From the NCBI RefSeq assembly GCF_029382225.1, contig NZ_JARLTC010000051.1, forward strand, positions 1 to 48,754: a stretch of 48,754 nt of DNA. The letters run 5' to 3'. Both the position numbers and the translations under genes were made by a program. The DNA comes from Spongiactinospora sp. TRM90649 (GTDB taxonomy: Bacteria > Actinomycetota > Actinomycetes > Streptosporangiales > Streptosporangiaceae). Numbering within the stretch: the first letter of the stretch is position 1; every line of letters begins with the position of its first letter. A model generated the notes under the pieces. It ran no database searches. It was not told the origin of the DNA and saw only the letters and a program-made list of their open reading frames with translations. This document shows, in pieces, positions 1-8,052 of this stretch.

Positions 1-1
1 C

Positions 2-52
2 CGCGAGACCGGCCAGCCCATCACCCGGTCACTGATCGCTTATGACCACTGA
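2..52 (+). CDS. 3' end of an unidentified gene (partial)
   Basis: The window opens inside what may be the last 16 codons of a gene, reading ETGQPITRSLIAYDH before a TGA. The other two forward frames also stop within the first 50 bases, so the frame choice rests on amino-acid plausibility and on the hairpin that follows at 127-148. The family cannot be named from so short a piece. Confidence 0.3.
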   Translation, partial: RETGQPITRSLIAYDH

Positions 53-126
53 CTCGGATTAGGACTTACTCGTCTAGAGGGCGGCTGAGAGGATCCCGGT
101 GCGGTGTGACGAACCGATGGACCCTG

Positions 127-148
127 ATGTGATTCCTTCGGGTCACAT
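127..148 (+). terminator. UUCG-capped hairpin, probable terminator
   Basis: Arms ATGTGA (127-132) and TCACAT (143-148) enclose CC-TTCG-GG with a TT bulge, so the RNA would be a stem closed by a stable UUCG tetraloop. There is no T tract, which is common for actinobacterial terminators. It probably ends the transcript of the partial gene at the window edge. Confidence 0.45.
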
Positions 149-216
149 GGGCACGCGCGATTACGGCGAGGATCCTCGATAAGGAGAACGAAAGCGGCCG
201 GAGTCACACTCGGTGG

Positions 217-423
217 GTGGGAATCTTGCTGGCGGTCTTCGTCATGGGCATGTCCGTGCACGGGTTCGTGGTCCCGAGGAGGTTCGGGCGCGACCTGAAC
301 GGCATCCCCTACCGTCCGGGCGAGTCGAATGAGACGTGGTTCGGCGTGGGCATGCGGATCGTCTACGGCTGCACGTTCGCCCTGGGGGCCGCGCTGATGA
401 TCCTGTTCATCGTGTTCCCGTAG
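217..423 (+). CDS. small two-helix membrane protein of unknown function
   Basis: A 68-residue protein with a hydrophobic segment at about residues 2-18 and another at about 49-67, joined by a polar loop containing RRFGRD and PYRPGESNETWFG. It therefore looks like a hairpin membrane protein. The GTG start has no good ribosome site; the AAGGAG at 181-186 is too far upstream, so the start is uncertain. Its last 17 bases overlap the convergent MerR gene. I do not recognise the family. Confidence 0.5.
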   Translation: MGILLAVFVMGMSVHGFVVPRRFGRDLNGIPYRPGESNETWFGVGMRIVYGCTFALGAALMILFIVFP

Positions 424-1312
424 CCCGCCGGGTCCGGAGCGCCTGGATCGCCCAGGACAGGGACGGGCACAGCGGCCGAGGGGACGGCCAGGCGTTGATG
501 ACGGCGAGGAGCTCGAAGTAGCGGTCCCGGCGGGGGTCGTTCATGAATTCCAGCCCGGCGAGCAGGTCGTCGGCGTCGGCATTCGCCAGCAGGGCCGTCG
601 CGGTCGCGTCGGCGGCGGGTGATGCGGGGTCGATTCCGGCCGCCAGGGCGGGGGCGACCCGCTCTCGTACGGTGGCGGCCAGGTCGGGGCGTGGGGGTGT
701 CGTACGGGTGTGCCCGCCCGCCGTGAGCCGGGCGATGGTCGTCCGCAGCCGGGTGCGGAAGCCGGGGTCCGCGGTCAGCTCGGCGAGTTCCACCCAGGCG
801 TCCATCTGCTCGGGCTCGGGATCGTCCGGCAGGTGGGGGGTCATGGTGGTGCGGATGCCCCTGACGACGTGCTCGGGGGCGTCGAAGACGCTGTCGAGGA
901 AGTCGTCGATCAAACTCGTGCGTTCCCGCTTCGACATCGTGGCCAGGCGGTGCGTCAAATCCATCTCCTCAGGTGTGGTGCCGCGCCGGGCGACCGTCGT
1001 CAGGACGGCTCGCCGCAGCCGCAGGATCTCGATCTGGGCCGTGAGCGCCGCCGCGTGGGACGCCGCGACCTCCGGCAAGGACGCCTCGCGGGCGACGATC
1101 TCGCGGATGACGCGGAGGTCCAGGCCGAGGTCGCGCAGGGTTCGCACCAGCTCCAGGCGGGCCAGTGCCCCGGCGTCGTACAGGCGGTGGCCGGCGGCGT
1201 TGCGGGTGGTGGGCGGCACAATCCCGCGGTCGGCGTAGAAGCGGATGGTCTTGATCGTCAGCCCGGTGCGGCGGGCCAGGTCGCCGATGGTCAGGAATCT
1301 CTCGCCGTCCAT
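407..1312 (-). CDS. MerR-family transcriptional regulator
   Basis: A 301-residue regulator. The N-terminal winged helix-turn-helix (about residues 6-75: LTIGDLARRTGL, TIRFYADRGIVPP, YDAGALARLELVRTLRDLG) is typical of MerR proteins, which twist promoters with over-long spacers. A helical dimerisation segment follows (about 80-115). The remaining 180 residues form an effector region I cannot assign; there is no cysteine metal-site pattern. I chose the ATG at 1312 because the HTH starts right after it and a MerR-type promoter ends 6 nt upstream, leaving a leaderless start. The divergent multidrug exporter is a plausible target. Confidence 0.88.
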   Translation of the reverse strand: MDGERFLTIGDLARRTGLTIKTIRFYADRGIVPPTTRNAAGHRLYDAGALARLELVRTLRDLGLDLRVIREIVAREASLPEVAASHAAALTAQIEILRLRRAVLTTVARRGTTPEEMDLTHRLATMSKRERTSLIDDFLDSVFDAPEHVVRGIRTTMTPHLPDDPEPEQMDAWVELAELTADPGFRTRLRTTIARLTAGGHTRTTPPRPDLAATVRERVAPALAAGIDPASPAADATATALLANADADDLLAGLEFMNDPRRDRYFELLAVINAWPSPRPLCPSLSWAIQALRTRRATGTR

Positions 1313-1318
1313 GCGGCC

Positions 1319-1349
1319 AGCCTGGCCACTCCCCTTGGGGGAGGCGCAA
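1319..1349 (-). promoter_or_regulatory. MerR-type promoter with 19-bp spacer and dyad operator
   Basis: On the minus strand a -35 TTGCGC (1349-1344) and a -10-like CAGGCT (1324-1319) are 19 bp apart. The spacer holds the dyad CTCCCC-CAA-GGGGAG (1343-1329). Over-long spacers filled by a palindrome are the hallmark of MerR-activated promoters, so this is probably autoregulation. The -10 ends 6 nt before the MerR ATG. Confidence 0.7.
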
Positions 1350-1638
1350 GTCAGCGGGATCGTGATTATTGTCACTCTGTGCCAAAATGAGTGGCAGTCA
1401 AAGATCGGCAATCGCTCTCTCTCGGGATTTCACCAGGTCATAAGCCTGCGGTCACCGATGTCGATCAGACTTGAAAGTGGTCCAACGGGGGGACCGCCCC
1501 CTGGAATGCAGGGCCGGGCCGATGAGTTTTGTCGGTGGTACACGTCAGTCTTGGTGTTGAGCGCAAGCCCCTGTGAGATCCCCCGGCTTGGACGCCAGCC
1601 GTGAACGCGTATGTCCGTCAACCCCAGATCGAGGTGCC
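1350..1638. other. divergent intergenic region between merR and exporter gene
   Basis: About 290 bases without a credible gene. It holds a small GC hairpin (GGGGG at 1487-1491 pairing with CCCCC at 1497-1501 around ACCG) and an overlapping GGTCC/GGACC dyad (1479-1495). I could not pick out a convincing promoter for the exporter. A second MerR site here would be expected if the exporter is under MerR control, but I do not see an obvious copy of the 1329-1343 dyad. Confidence 0.4.
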
Positions 1639-3093
1639 GTGTCCGTTTCACAGCTCGACTCTCCTGCCAAGTCCACGACCAAAGGTTCAGGTCGTCGAAC
1701 ACCAACCTTGATCCGGCTGATGGTGCTCGCCACGTTCGTGGTCATTCTCAATGAGACGATCATGATCAACGCGATCCCCCGGCTGATGGAAGCGCTGCAC
1801 ATCACCGAGCAGACCGCGCAGTGGCTGTCGACCGCCTTCATGCTGACCATGGCGGCCGTCATTCCGATCACCGGGTGGTTCCTGCAGCGGGTCACCACCC
1901 GCGGCGCGTACGCGACCGCGATGGGATTGTTCCTGATCGGCACGGCGCTGGCCGCCGTCGCGCCGACTTTCGAGGTGTTGCTGGCCGCGCGCATCGTGCA
2001 GGCGTCCGGGACGGCCGTGATGATGCCGCTGTTGATGACCACGCTGATGCAGGTGGTGCCCGAGGGCGACCGTGGCCGGGTGATGGGCAACGTCACCCTG
2101 GCGATCTCGGTCGCGCCCGCGATGGGGCCGACGGTGTCGGGCGTGATCCTGCAGTTCGGGGACTGGCGGTGGCTGTTCGGCGTGGTGCTGCCGATCGCGG
2201 GCCTGATCACGTACGGCGGGCTGCGCCAGCTCAAGAACATCGGGGAGCCCAAGTACAGCACCATCGACTGGCTGAGCGTGGTCACCGCCGCCGCCGGGTT
2301 CGGCGGCCTGGTGTACGGGCTGAGCCGCTTCGAGGGCGGTGACGCGCGCCTGGCGGGCGCGATCGTGGCGGCCGGGCTGCTGGCGATCGCCGTCTTCGTC
2401 CTGCGCCAGCTCTCGCTGCAGAAGCGCGGCGTGCCGCTGCTCGACCTGCGCACGCTGCGGCACCGCACGTACACCGTCGCGCTGATCATGATGTCCGTGG
2501 CGTTCATGTCGATGCTCGGCTCGATGATCCTGCTGCCGCTGTACCTGCAGAACATCCGCGGGCTCGACCCCCTGCAGACCGGGCTGCTGGTGATGCCCGG
2601 CGGGCTGGCGATGGGGCTGCTCGGCCCGACCGTCGGCCGCCTGTTCGACCGGTTCGGCGGCCGGGTGCTGGTCATTCCCGGCGCGATCGGGATCTCGCTC
2701 GCCCTCATCGGTTTCACCCAGGTCACCATGACCATGCCGTTCTGGCAGCTCCTCGGCCTGCACGCGCTGCTGATGGTGAGCCTGGCCGCGACCTTCACCC
2801 CGGTGTTCACCCTCGGGCTCGGGGCGGTTCCCCCGTCGCTCTACTCCCACGGCAGCTCGATCCTGAGCACGCTGCAGCAGGTCGCGGCGGCGATCGGCAC
2901 CGCGCTCGTGATCACCGTGATGAGCGCGCGGGCCGAGGTCGTCAAGGCCACGGGGGCCGCCGACGCGGTCGCCACGCTCGACGGCATGCGGATGGCCTTC
3001 ATCATCGGCGCGGCGCTGTCCGCGATCGTGATCATCACCGCCCTGCTCCTCCCGGCCCGCGCCACCCAGGCCGTAGAGGGAGGCGGTCACTGA
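1639..3093 (+). CDS. DHA2-family (14-helix) MFS multidrug efflux transporter
   Basis: A 484-residue proton-driven exporter of the EmrB/QacA type. After a short basic N-terminus come about 14 hydrophobic segments. Family marks include NETIMINAIPRL in helix 1, the WLSTAFMLTMAA and PITGWFLQR stretches, RIVQASGTAVMMPLL, and the antiporter motif C-like GPTVSGVI after VAPAMG. I used the GTG at 1639 because GAGG lies 4 nt upstream and the sequence before it does not look like transporter. The substrate cannot be predicted. It is divergent from the MerR regulator. A 13-bp tandem repeat starts just before and continues past its stop codon. Confidence 0.9.
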   Translation: MSVSQLDSPAKSTTKGSGRRTPTLIRLMVLATFVVILNETIMINAIPRLMEALHITEQTAQWLSTAFMLTMAAVIPITGWFLQRVTTRGAYATAMGLFLIGTALAAVAPTFEVLLAARIVQASGTAVMMPLLMTTLMQVVPEGDRGRVMGNVTLAISVAPAMGPTVSGVILQFGDWRWLFGVVLPIAGLITYGGLRQLKNIGEPKYSTIDWLSVVTAAAGFGGLVYGLSRFEGGDARLAGAIVAAGLLAIAVFVLRQLSLQKRGVPLLDLRTLRHRTYTVALIMMSVAFMSMLGSMILLPLYLQNIRGLDPLQTGLLVMPGGLAMGLLGPTVGRLFDRFGGRVLVIPGAIGISLALIGFTQVTMTMPFWQLLGLHALLMVSLAATFTPVFTLGLGAVPPSLYSHGSSILSTLQQVAAAIGTALVITVMSARAEVVKATGAADAVATLDGMRMAFIIGAALSAIVIITALLLPARATQAVEGGGH

Positions 3094-3134
3094 GCGCGGT
3101 CACTGAGCGCGGTCACTGAGCGCGGGCACTGACC
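3083..3134 (+). repeat. four-copy 13-bp tandem repeat over a stop codon
   Basis: Four adjacent units of GCGGTCACTGAGC at 3083, 3096, 3109 and 3122; the last has two changes. The exporter stop codon TGA (3091-3093) lies in the first unit, so later units are untranslated. A looser GGCTACCGG duplication follows at about 3135-3167. Confidence 0.9.
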
Positions 3135-3272
3135 GGCTACCGGGCCGCGCTACCGACTGGCTACCGGTCGGCCACTTGAGAAGCCATTGATACGGTCACC
3201 CGGGTCCGGGTGACCGTACTCTGGCATATAGGGATCTTGCTGGAGGACGCGTGCCTGTGGGGGGATCGAGAT

Positions 3273-3962
3273 ATGAGCGAGCCGAACCCGCACGGGGGCA
3301 GAGGCAGGGACAGGACGATCGCCGCGGCCGTCATCGGGGCGACGGCGACCCTGGTGGCGGCCGTCATCACGGTCATGTTCACGACCAGGCAGTCCGAGCC
3401 TTCGGCGCAGTCCACGCCCGACGGGGGCGCCGCCACCGTGACGGCGAGCCAGATCGCGACCGGTGACGGCGGGAACACGCCGGCCGCCGATCAGGGGCTC
3501 GCCGCGCTTGAGGGCAAACCGGTCACCTTCGTCTCGGCCAACGGCTGGGCGATGGACCTCTACGACGGCCGGACGGGTGAGGGCACGCGAATCCAGGCCG
3601 CCAAGCCCAACGAGGGGAATCGGAACCAGCACTGGATCCTGCGGCAACGCGAGGCGGGCGCGTGGAGCGTCGAGACCTTCTTCAAGGGCGGCATGGTCGC
3701 GGACGTGATCGTCGCGGAGGGCGGCGTGGTCAACGGCGGCAACGACGACTGGAAGGTGCAGCTCGCGAGCTACCAGGGCCAGGACGACCAGTTGTGGCGG
3801 TTCGAACCGGACGGCGACGGCGGCTACCGCGTCCGGGGGATGCTGAACATGAGCCGCTTCCCGGACGGCGGCTGCCTGACCGCGAAGGAGGAGAGCGGCC
3901 AGATCTTCACCGCCGACTGCACCGGAGAGCCCGGCCAGCGGTGGACCGTCGCTCCAGGCTGA
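3273..3962 (+). CDS. membrane-anchored ricin-type beta-trefoil lectin protein
   Basis: A 229-residue protein with a short basic cytoplasmic N-terminus (GGRGRDR), one transmembrane helix at about residues 16-37, a Ser/Thr/Ala-rich linker, and an extracellular domain from about residue 80 to the end. That domain shows repeated Q-x-W-like marks (NRNQHW, DDQLWRF, GQRWTV) and a likely disulfide pair (GGCLTA, TADCTG), as in ricin B-type carbohydrate-binding folds. It probably displays a glycan-binding module on the cell surface; no catalytic domain is present. The ATG at 3273 follows GGGGGATCGAG. Confidence 0.75.
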   Translation: MSEPNPHGGRGRDRTIAAAVIGATATLVAAVITVMFTTRQSEPSAQSTPDGGAATVTASQIATGDGGNTPAADQGLAALEGKPVTFVSANGWAMDLYDGRTGEGTRIQAAKPNEGNRNQHWILRQREAGAWSVETFFKGGMVADVIVAEGGVVNGGNDDWKVQLASYQGQDDQLWRFEPDGDGGYRVRGMLNMSRFPDGGCLTAKEESGQIFTADCTGEPGQRWTVAPG

Positions 3963-3968
3963 CACCGA

Positions 3969-5213
3969 TCAGCCCTCCAGGGATGAGATCCGGTGGCGGA
4001 GGTGGGCGCGTTCGGGGTCGGTGCCCGCGAGGGTGAGGGCGTGGCGGTAGGCGGCGGTGGCCTCGCCGGTCCTGCCGAGACGGGACAGCAGGTCGGCGCG
4101 CGCCACGTGGTAGGGGTGGTAGGACATCAGGCGGGGGTCGTCGGCGAGGTCGTCGAGGAGGGTCAGCCCGGCCTGGGGGCCGTCGCACAGGCCGATCGCG
4201 ACCGCGCGGTTCAGCGCCACGATCGGGGACGGCGTGAGCGTGAACAGCACGTCGTAGAGGGCGACGATCTGGGGCCAGTCGGTGGTGGTGAGGTCGGCGG
4301 CCTCGTCGTGCAGGGCGGCGATCGCTGCCTGCACGCCGTACGGGCCGGGCGGACCGCCCGACAGCGCGGCCGGCACGAGGGCGAGACCCTCCTCGATCAT
4401 CGGCCGGTCCCAGCGGTCGCGGTCCTGGTCGGCCAGGAGCACCAGCCGTCCGCCGGGCCCGGTGCGCGCGTCGCGGCGGGCGTGGATCAGCAGCATCAGC
4501 GCGAGCAGTCCGGTGACCTCGCGTTCGGCGGGCAGCAGGCGGCACAGGATGCGCGCCAGCCGGACGGCCTCCCCGGCGAGGCCGGGACGCTGGAGGTCGG
4601 GGCCGGCGCTGGCCGCGTAGCCCTCGGTGAAGATCGAGTAGATGACCTGGAGCACACCCGCCAGCCGTTCGGGCAGCTCGTCGGGTTCCGGCACGCGGAA
4701 GGGGATGCGCGCCTCGCGGATCTTCTTCTTGGCCCGCACGATCCGTTTGGCCATCGTCGCGACCGGCACGAGAAAGGCCCGTGCCACCTCGGGCGTGGAC
4801 AACCCGGCCAGGCATCGCAGGCTGAGCGCGACGCGATCCTCCGGCGGCAGGGCCGGGTGGCCGCAGGTGAAGAACAGCAGGAGCCGTTCGTCGGGCAGGC
4901 CGCTCCGGTCGCCGGTGCCCGGGGCGGGGGCGGATCGCTCCGCCTCCGCGTGCAGCAGCGCCAGCCGGGCGGCGTACGCGGTGTCGCGCCGCAGACGATC
5001 GACGGCCTTGCGGCGGGCGGTCGTGGCCAGCCATGCTCCCGGGTTCGGCGGCACGCCGTCCACGGGCCAGCGCACCAGCGCCACCTCGATGGCCTCGGCC
5101 GTGACCTCCTCGGCCAGGTCGAGGTCACCGAAGCGGCGCACCAGCGTGGCCAGGAGACGGCCGCGCTCTTCGCGGAACACCGCTTCCACCGCCGTCGCGG
5201 CCTGCCCTGACAC
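3969..5213 (-). CDS. ECF42-type RNA polymerase sigma factor with C-terminal extension
   Basis: A 414-residue sigma factor. Region 2 (about 8-75: LATLVRRFGDLDLAEEVTAEAIEVAL, GAWLATTARRKAVDRLRR) and region 4 (about 110-165: LPPEDRVALSLRCLAGLSTPEVARAFLV, AKRIVRAKKKIREARI) are followed by a helical TPR-like extension of about 230 residues (LLALMLLIHARR, LYDVLFTLTPSPIVALNRAVA). This layout and the adjacent YCII protein identify the ECF42 group, in which the extension is needed for activity and there is no classical anti-sigma factor. It starts with GTG 6 bp after the YCII stop codon, so the two are one operon. Confidence 0.9.
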   Translation of the reverse strand: MSGQAATAVEAVFREERGRLLATLVRRFGDLDLAEEVTAEAIEVALVRWPVDGVPPNPGAWLATTARRKAVDRLRRDTAYAARLALLHAEAERSAPAPGTGDRSGLPDERLLLFFTCGHPALPPEDRVALSLRCLAGLSTPEVARAFLVPVATMAKRIVRAKKKIREARIPFRVPEPDELPERLAGVLQVIYSIFTEGYAASAGPDLQRPGLAGEAVRLARILCRLLPAEREVTGLLALMLLIHARRDARTGPGGRLVLLADQDRDRWDRPMIEEGLALVPAALSGGPPGPYGVQAAIAALHDEAADLTTTDWPQIVALYDVLFTLTPSPIVALNRAVAIGLCDGPQAGLTLLDDLADDPRLMSYHPYHVARADLLSRLGRTGEATAAYRHALTLAGTDPERAHLRHRISSLEG

Positions 5214-5219
5214 GGGTGA

Positions 5220-5564
5220 TCAGCCCTCGAACTCGGCCACGGGGCGCACCACGATCGATCCGCCGTCGCGTGAGCCGGGGCAGCGGGCGGCCCAGTCCAG
5301 GGCCGCGTCGAGGTCGGGGACGTCGATCACGTAGTACCCGCCGAGGATCTCACGCGTCTCGGCGAACGGGCCGTCGGTGGTGATGGCCCGGCTGCCGTCC
5401 GACGCGACGCGGACGGTCGTCGCGGTGACCAGGTCCGCGAGGGAGTGTCCCGCGACGAAGATCCCCGCGTCGCGCACCGACTTGTCGTAAGCCATCCAGT
5501 CCTCGAACGAGGCCCCACCGGTCGCGCGCTCGGGGTCACTGTTGATCAGAAGCATGTACTTCAT
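5220..5564 (-). CDS. YCII-related (DGPF) protein, sigma-factor partner
   Basis: A 114-residue YciI-fold protein starting MKYMLLINSDP. The signature TTDGPFAETREILGGYYVIDVPDLDAALDWAARCP covers the second half. These small ferredoxin-like-fold proteins are the conserved genomic partner of ECF42 sigma factors; their role is unknown. I placed the start at ATG 5564 to match the family N-terminus rather than 30 bases upstream. It lies 6 bp before the sigma gene. Confidence 0.88.
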   Translation of the reverse strand: MKYMLLINSDPERATGGASFEDWMAYDKSVRDAGIFVAGHSLADLVTATTVRVASDGSRAITTDGPFAETREILGGYYVIDVPDLDAALDWAARCPGSRDGGSIVVRPVAEFEG

Positions 5565-5691
5565 GCCGGGTCCGTTCTCTTGGTGTTCTCGCACATACGG
5601 CGTTGTTCAGCAGCACTACGGATGGGACAGGGCCGTATGGACACGATCCCGGAAGTTTCTTCACGCGATCCGGGAGACACCGTAAATGTCG

Positions 5692-6375
5692 TCAGGAGGG
5701 CGACTGCTCCAGGAGGCGGACGATCGCGGCGTGGGCGGTGTGCAGGAAGCGTTCGGAGCGGAGGGAGCCGTCGGGGGCGCGGGTCTCGACGGTGATCACG
5801 TTGGGCTCGTGGCGGACGGTGATGGAGGAGCCGGCGGGGGCCGCCGCCTCGGCGTCGTGGCGCAGGTCGGCGGCGAGGTCGCGGCCGGCGAGGGTGCGGG
5901 CCAGGTCGATCGGGGCGCGGCCCGCGTCGTCGGTGCGGTGCGGGTCCGCGCCGTGGGTGAGGAGGAGCCGCACGATCTCGGCGGTGCCGCGTTCGGCGGC
6001 GTGGGACAACGCGGTACGGCCCCGGCCGTCGGCGACGTCGGGGTCCGCGCCACGGGTGAGGAGGGCGGTCACGACGCCGGGGTGGACTCCGGAGGCGGCC
6101 CAGTGCAGCGCCGCCATCGCGCTGCGCCCGGCGTCCTCGCGCAGGTCGGGGTCGGCCCCCGCGCTGAGCAGGGCCTCCACCGTCTCGGTGTGCCCCCAGG
6201 ACGCGGCGGCGCACAGCGGCAGGCCCTCATCATCGGCGCCGCTCTCCTGGTCGGGGTCGGCCCCTGCGCCGAGCAGGGCGCGGACGGACTGGGCGTCACC
6301 GCGCACGGAGGCCAGGTAGAGCGGCGTCGAGCCGGACGGCCCGGTTTCGTAGAGGTTCGTGGCTTCAGTGCCCAT
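5692..6375 (-). CDS. ankyrin-repeat protein
   Basis: A 227-residue protein made mostly of four or five ankyrin repeats (about residues 15-155). Repeat marks include GSTPLYLASVRGDAQSVRALLGAGADP, AALHWAASG and GRTALSHAAERGTAEIVRLLLTHGADP. A C-terminal region of about 70 residues (VRHEPNVITVETRAPDGSLRSERFL) carries a short beta-rich tail. There is no signal peptide, so it is probably a cytoplasmic protein-binding scaffold. The ATG at 6375 is preferred to a GTG two codons upstream. The binding partner is unknown. Confidence 0.85.
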   Translation of the reverse strand: MGTEATNLYETGPSGSTPLYLASVRGDAQSVRALLGAGADPDQESGADDEGLPLCAAASWGHTETVEALLSAGADPDLREDAGRSAMAALHWAASGVHPGVVTALLTRGADPDVADGRGRTALSHAAERGTAEIVRLLLTHGADPHRTDDAGRAPIDLARTLAGRDLAADLRHDAEAAAPAGSSITVRHEPNVITVETRAPDGSLRSERFLHTAHAAIVRLLEQSPS

Positions 6376-6419
6376 ACGCACCAGTCTGCGTGGACGGCCG
6401 CGTCAGCCTCTACCGGTTA

Positions 6420-6674
6420 TCAAGGTGGGGGACTCATGGGGATGGTCGTGGGTTTGCCCGGGGAACGCCCCGGAGGCGGATATTCGCAGTCGAGCTGGCT
6501 CACGTCGATGTCCCTGCCCGCTCCCCAGCCGACGCCCTCCGTGGAGGTATAGACGAACGTGCACACACGTCCGTGGTTGTCGGTGATGTTGGAGACGTAG
6601 ATCTGCTCGTCAACGGCGCAGCCCGTGACGAGGAGGACTCCCGCGGCCAGGCCGACCGGCCACCAGCGTGCCAA
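6420..6674 (-). CDS. small secreted lipoprotein
   Basis: An 84-residue protein with a lipobox: MARWWPVGLAAGVLLVTGC, with Cys19 as the lipidation site. The mature part of about 65 residues contains one further Cys pair (RVCTF, QLDCEY) that could form a disulfide, and a proline-rich end. The start is TTG; a strong AGAGGTGA site 5 nt upstream decides it. Function unknown. Confidence 0.65.
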   Translation of the reverse strand: MARWWPVGLAAGVLLVTGCAVDEQIYVSNITDNHGRVCTFVYTSTEGVGWGAGRDIDVSQLDCEYPPPGRSPGKPTTIPMSPPP

Positions 6675-6744
6675 GCGATCACCTCTCTTCCCAGCGCATA
6701 GTAAAGCGGCGGCGGGATCGTGTCGCCTGTCGTGCGCGACTTGG

Positions 6745-7860
6745 TCAGGTGCGCCAGATCAGGACCAGCGCGCAGTCGTCGCGCTTGCCGGCGAGGTTCT
6801 TGACGAGGTTGCCCGCCTCCTTGTAGCCCTTGGTGACGAGGATCTCGGCCTCGCCGAGCAGACGGTCGACTCCGCTGTCGGCGCCGAGGCGGGGGTCCCA
6901 CATGCCGTCGGTGAAGAGCATGAGCGCGTCGCCCTTGGCCAGGGAGCCCTGTTCGGGGCCCCATTCGGCGTTCGGGACGACGCCGAGGGCGATGCCCCGG
7001 GCGTCGCTGAGACGCCAGGTGCCGCTGCCGGGGGCCAGCCGGGCGGCGGGAGGGTGTCCGGCGCACCGGATCGTGTAGCGGCCGCTTCCGAGGTCGAGGC
7101 TGAGGTGGACGGCGGTGACGATGCCCTCCAGCTCGGGCTGGTCGAGCAGGTAGCCGTTGCAGGCGGCGAGGAACCGGTCGGCGGGCACGGTGCCGAGCAG
7201 GCCGCCGAAGGCGCCCGCGATCATCAGGGCGCGGCTCGCGGCGTCGGTGCCCTTGCCGGAGACGTCGACCAGGGCGACCTCCAGGCGGTCGTCCACCTGA
7301 TGGGAGAGGGTCAGGTCGGCGGAGAACAGCGAGCCGGGGGCCTGGCGGGCGACGGCCTTGCCGCCCCATCCCTTCGGCAGCGGGGTGAGACGGTTGATCG
7401 TCTTGAGGCGGTCGCGCAGGTCGGCGAGGAGCCGTCCGCCGCGCAGGCCCCGGATGCCGACGTTGTCGCGGTAGCTGGCCAGCCGGACGGCGAGCAGCGC
7501 CACCGCCGCGAGCACCAGCAGCGTGATCACGTGGAGGCCGCCCGCGGCGGTGCCGTAGACGACGGAGATCACGCTCGCGATCAGGAGGACCACCAGGCCG
7601 GGCGGGCGGAGCCGCAGCCCACCGAAGAGGATGACCGGGGCGAGCAACACCAGAGGGGCCCACATATCGCCGAAGGTGGCGGAGAGCGGCCCTATGCTCA
7701 GCGCTCCAACGACCAGGGCAATAAGGAGAAAGCGCTCACTAGCCGACCCGGGCCGCCAAATGGTGAAATGTCCGGAGCCGTTGATGCCTTCACCAGAATC
7801 GACGTAGAACGCCCTCTCGGGTGGCGTCCACACGCTCCGCAGGTGCTCGCTGACGGGCAT
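6745..7860 (-). CDS. membrane-bound PP2C/SpoIIE-type serine phosphatase
   Basis: A 371-residue protein. The N-terminal half has about four to five membrane helices (roughly residues 43-140: LLIALVVGALSIGPL, LLAPVILFGGL, VVLLIASVISVVYG, ITLLVLAAVALLAVRLA). From about residue 165 a SpoIIE domain follows: SLFSADLTLS, VALVDVSGKGTDAA (metal-binding Asp-Gly region), IRCAGHPPAARL and LFTDGMWDPR. Such phosphatases typically dephosphorylate anti-sigma-factor antagonists in response to a membrane signal. No antagonist or kinase gene is adjacent, so the partner is unknown. The start ATG is preceded by AAGGA at a long spacing. Confidence 0.87.
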   Translation of the reverse strand: MPVSEHLRSVWTPPERAFYVDSGEGINGSGHFTIWRPGSASERFLLIALVVGALSIGPLSATFGDMWAPLVLLAPVILFGGLRLRPPGLVVLLIASVISVVYGTAAGGLHVITLLVLAAVALLAVRLASYRDNVGIRGLRGGRLLADLRDRLKTINRLTPLPKGWGGKAVARQAPGSLFSADLTLSHQVDDRLEVALVDVSGKGTDAASRALMIAGAFGGLLGTVPADRFLAACNGYLLDQPELEGIVTAVHLSLDLGSGRYTIRCAGHPPAARLAPGSGTWRLSDARGIALGVVPNAEWGPEQGSLAKGDALMLFTDGMWDPRLGADSGVDRLLGEAEILVTKGYKEAGNLVKNLAGKRDDCALVLIWRT

Positions 7861-8052
7861 CGGTCGTGATGTCCTTGCTGCCGTGGGGCTGCGCTCGGCC
7901 GGGGCCGCGGCCGAGCGGATGACTCGGCTCGGCGGCTCAGCCAGGTCGGCGCTTCGCGCTGGGCTGTGGCTCTGTGCGTCGAGTCTAGCCGTCCCGCCCG
8001 TACGTCACCCGGCACCGGACCGCGCCGACATCACGCCGGGCCCACGGCGGCG

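Noticed and set aside
127..148. CRP-type TGTGA/TCACA operator
   Set aside because: The half-sites are 10 bases apart instead of 6, and the internal CC-TTCG-GG makes an RNA hairpin the better reading.
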